Source: Impatiens glandulifera (taxonomy: Eukaryota; Streptophyta; Magnoliopsida; Ericales; Balsaminaceae). Taken from it: 64,000 bases of DNA. The translations under genes and the position numbers were made by a program. The notes beneath the pieces were generated by a model that was given only the letters and a program-made list of their open reading frames with translations, was not told where the DNA came from and ran no database searches. The stretch covers positions 62,001 through 126,000 of the forward strand of contig NC_061867.1 in the NCBI RefSeq assembly GCF_907164915.1, written 5' to 3'. Position 1 is the stretch's first letter, and each line of letters starts with the position of its first letter. This document shows positions 60,836 to 64,000 of this stretch, piece by piece.

Positions 60836-60976
60836 CCAAGGTAGCCTAGTGGTAAGAGTCGTCTTAAGAGACCAAAAGGTCACGAGTTCGATTCCATTTG
60901 AAAGCGCTTTGAGTTTAAGCGAGGAACCATGACGGTGGGGTGTCAGCTAGTTCTCCTTTAATTCCCCCAAAAAAGT
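60836..60976 (+). mobile_element. tRNA-derived SINE
   Basis: A pol III A box TAGCCTAGTGG (60842-60852) and B box GAGTTCGATTC (60884-60894) sit at tRNA spacing. The unrelated body ends in CCCCCAAAAAA. The sequence does not fold as a functional tRNA gene. No target duplication is clear. Confidence 0.65.
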
Positions 60977-63900
60977 ATATGATATATAAAGAAGCTATTT
61001 GATAGCTCATTTCTCCTCAAAACAACTTTAAATCAAAAATTGAAATTTTGATCACAAATTGTTTTGTACGATTGGATCATCATCCAGATTTGTGTTCATA
61101 AGAGATTTGTGAAGTTACCAAAACCCTTGGATCAAAGAATCTAAGCTAAAAAAACAAATTTACAAAATTGCACTTTTTGTGTGAAGACCGAGGCTTGTTA
61201 GCCTAGGACCAAAACTTAGGACCGAGAAATTCGAACCTAGGATCGAGATGTTCGACCGATGTTCTTGACCTATGATCAAGAGATCCGGCCGAGGATTTTA
61301 ATTCAGGACCGAGAGGTTCAACCTAGGACTGAGGATCCCCGAACCTAGGACTGATGAAATTAGCCTAGAATTAATAAGGACCGATGAGTTTATACACCCA
61401 TACCGATGAACTTAACCTAGGGTTAACCCATAATCGACGGGTTTATATACCCAAATCGATGAACTTAGTCTAGGGCTAACCTAGTACCAATGGATTTATA
61501 CACCTAGACCGGTAATCTCAGTTAATGACCGATAGTCCTTGTAACACTGTTTTATCCCCCCCGGTCTATGTCCCGTTCCATAGCTTATCACATGTTTGTG
61601 AAACACGTGGCAATATGGAAGGACTACCGCGAGGCAACTCGAGGTTCAATGATTTCAACCTTGGTTTGCGTACCAGGCATCTTTTAAAATGAAACATTTA
61701 ATTTTTAAAAGATTTTGAGAATACCTGGAGCAGTAATAAATTAATTATGTAAAATAATTAATCTTTTGTTCAAACATTAATAATCTAGGAGGCTGAATAA
61801 CAATTTAACCTGACCCGATTTAAATCAATTAAACATAATCAATTTAAAGATTATTCATTTGAAAATCAGAGTCGCCAAGAGATTTTATGAAAATCAATAA
61901 AATGATACGTGTACAAACGTATTTATACCAGAGTTTCTAAAAAAGTGGTTCGTTGTCTGTTTACGCTCGGGAAAGGGCTTTCGCGCTATGTCCTTTGCGC
62001 CCGCCTAAGGACGGTTTTCAAAATCCTTCTAAAATAGACAAAGTCTGTCTTCTATAAATCTAATTATAACATTCTTATCTTTAATTAGTAGTCCAGGGGT
62101 CCTAAATGAGGATAAACTTTAAATAATTGTACAAAATTATTTAAAGGAGGTGTGTACCTGTTGCGTTGGGTTTCAGATTTAACAAAACCTGAAAATATCA
62201 GAAAAAGATGTTAGAGTGTATAACCAAACAAGACCTAGCAAAAGAAAATTGCTTTGGGAAACATCCCAGAGAATTTTGAGAGTTACTTTATGACCTTGAA
62301 AATACCATTTTTTAGAAAATGGGGGTTTGGTTCCAAAATAGTTTTGGATTTTTAAAAATTGGAACCAAACGGGCCTAAGGATTAAACCCTAGGTTCGAGT
62401 CCGATCTGGTCAATTTTGGCTTAGTAAGGTTGAAGAGGTTCAATTTTGAGTAAGGGTTCGGACTTAGGCCTAGGGCTATAACGGTCTTAGGTTAAGTGGG
62501 GGTTTGATACTAGGCTAGGGCTAGGGTTTGGCCTAGGCTAAGATGAGGCTAGGTTTAGTTGTTAGTCCTAGGTTAGGTGTCAAGGTCAATCCTAGGTCAA
62601 GTGGCAAGGTTTGTCCTAGGTTAATTAGGTCTATGCTAGTTTTGTCGGCCCTAAGACAACCTTCTCGGTCGGCGGTCCTGAGCGGTTTCCTCGGTCGCGC
62701 GGCTCGGTCCTGGCCTGTTTTTCTCGGCCCGAAGGCAAAATTTCACGGCCTAGTGTTCTTGTTTTGGTCCGAAACTTCAGAAGGCCATAACTTTTGATTG
62801 GGATGTCCAAATCACAATCCGTAAGTTGCAGTAGGTTCATATGATCATGAAGAATAAAATCCCTAACATAAATCACGATTTTGAAGATCATAAGAAAATC
62901 AATTTTAAAACACCATTTCTAGGTCAAATTTTGGGATCTTTTAAATTAGGCCATTTCAAGGCCTGATTTTTGTTTCATTAGCTTTGAAATGATGAATATA
63001 GTTAATCCATACCAAAACAAGAACATAATTACATCATTAAAATGGTTTTTGAAGATTGAATCAAAATCTAACTTTTTTCAAAAACCAAATTTGATCAAAC
63101 ATGATCAAAAGGGTGAAACAGTTACTTGGAATTCATCCCTACATGTTAGGAATCATGTATAGCTACTAATTGAATCAACAAATCCAACTTAAAAGCAAGA
63201 ACATGAAATTTCAAAAATCCAGATTTTTAACCTTTTTTTCCAAAATTTCAATTTGATCAAACATGATCAAAACATGATTACAGTTACTTATAAATCATCT
63301 AATCATGTATACAAACATGTAATATAACTAATTGAACCAACAAAATAAGATTAAAAGCAAGAACACAAAGTTTTGAAATTCAAAATTTCAAGCTTTTTTC
63401 TCAAATTTCAATTTTGATCAAACATGATCAAAACTTGATTACAGTTGTTTGGAAATGATTCAAACATGTTTATAAACATATATAACAACAATCTGGATCA
63501 ACAAATCCAAATTTAAACCAAGAACACAACATTTCAAAAAAAATCAAATTTTCAAACTGATTTTTGCAAAATTCTGTTCTAGGTTGATTTGATCGGTTTT
63601 TTTTCAACAAAAAGCTTACACATGATATATATAATGATTCTGTACAAAGAAATCATACAATCAAGCATAAGAACACGACCAAAGTGATCAAACAAGAAAT
63701 TTTGAAGAAATTCAAAATTTTCAATTACAAATCAATATTCAAAGCTTCTGGATTCATACCAACAGCTGGAAAACATTCCTGGGAGTTGCTGGAAGTGATC
63801 CAGAAGCCTGGATCGAAGCTTGGCTCGCTGGAGAAAGTTTTGAAAAAAACTGTTCTTCGCCGGATTTTGCAGGTCTTCAATCGGATTGAATTGATGTGTA

Positions 63901-63999
63901 ATTCCTGGTTATTGTTTGATGAATTGGTAGTATAGGGGTAGGGGAGTATTTATAGTGCTCGAAGGTCGGCTGTTGAAAGCCAATTTGAGTTTTCTTTGA
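60977..63999. other. repeat-rich, gene-free right end
   Basis: No gene is supported. 61190-61540 repeats CCTAGGACCGA-like units. 61850-62060 contains AGTCGCCAAGAGATTTTATG, then TTTACGCTCGGGAAAGGG and GCGCCCGCCTAAGGACGG, which resemble non-coding parts of large plant LTR elements (Ogre/Tat type). That assignment is weak. 62390-62720 is again rich in TAGGCTAGGG and CGGTC motifs. 62940-63560 is a tandem repeat. ORFs at 62543-62891 and 63684-63935 are not convincing. Confidence 0.4.
62936..63560. repeat. diverged tandem repeat, about 165 bp per unit
   Basis: Three to four units, each with the block AATTTGATCAAACATGATCA followed by TGATTACAGTT and later CAACAAAT..AA..AAGAACA. The same block occurs inverted at about 59300-59340, near the end of repeat copy A. 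Confidence 0.7.
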
Positions 64000-64000
64000 T

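Noticed and set aside
60836..60976. Functional tRNA gene
   Set aside because: A and B boxes are present, but the flanks do not form an acceptor stem and the body continues into a SINE-like tail.

Overview
The window is nuclear DNA of a flowering plant, most likely a eudicot. The genes are interrupted by short AT-rich GT-AG introns. The families are plant-specific (class I formin, S-domain receptor kinase, HAESA-like receptor kinases, a KIC/PBP1-type EF-hand protein). The spacers are filled with plant transposons, and one spacer carries a scrap of plastid DNA. No prokaryotic organisation, CRISPR array or operon is visible. I have no basis to name the species.

Layout. 1-25 kb is a transposon graveyard with no host gene that I can support. 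It holds: a LINE ORF1 fossil split by a 1.69-kb fold-back element with 8-bp target duplications; a decayed Copia element (3396-9763) that contains a solo LTR and a SINE; a patchwork of Helitron ends, MITEs, an internally deleted LINE and a roughly 1-kb duplication (13.1-19.7 kb); and a nearly intact, recently inserted Tnt1-like Copia element (19881-25008). 25-37 kb holds an S-domain receptor kinase (-), a Mutator-like element, a PBP1/KIC-like EF-hand gene (+), a plastid insertion, a rearranged Copia fragment and a canonical histone H2A gene (+). 37-47 kb holds a six-exon class I formin (-), a Pack-MULE that captured pieces of the translation factor gene GUF1, and a Harbinger-type MITE. 47-55 kb holds two tandem HSL1-type LRR receptor kinases (-). 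55-64 kb holds a 1.5-kb direct repeat, a 5'-truncated LINE with clear target duplications, a SINE, and repeat-rich sequence without genes.

The six host genes do not form a pathway. Three encode membrane receptor kinases, one a membrane-anchored actin nucleator, one a small calcium sensor and one a nucleosome core histone. The two HSL1 genes are clearly a local duplication. One has lost the third glycine of the kinase P-loop, and the other has a frameshifted C-terminal tail. The most informative observations are structural: the GUF1-capturing MULE whose terminal repeat carries an ATG and a splice donor, the fold-back element, the duplicated segment that preserves empty sites for several insertions, and the plastid ycf2-rps7 fragment. 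I did not find a convincing previously undescribed biological system.
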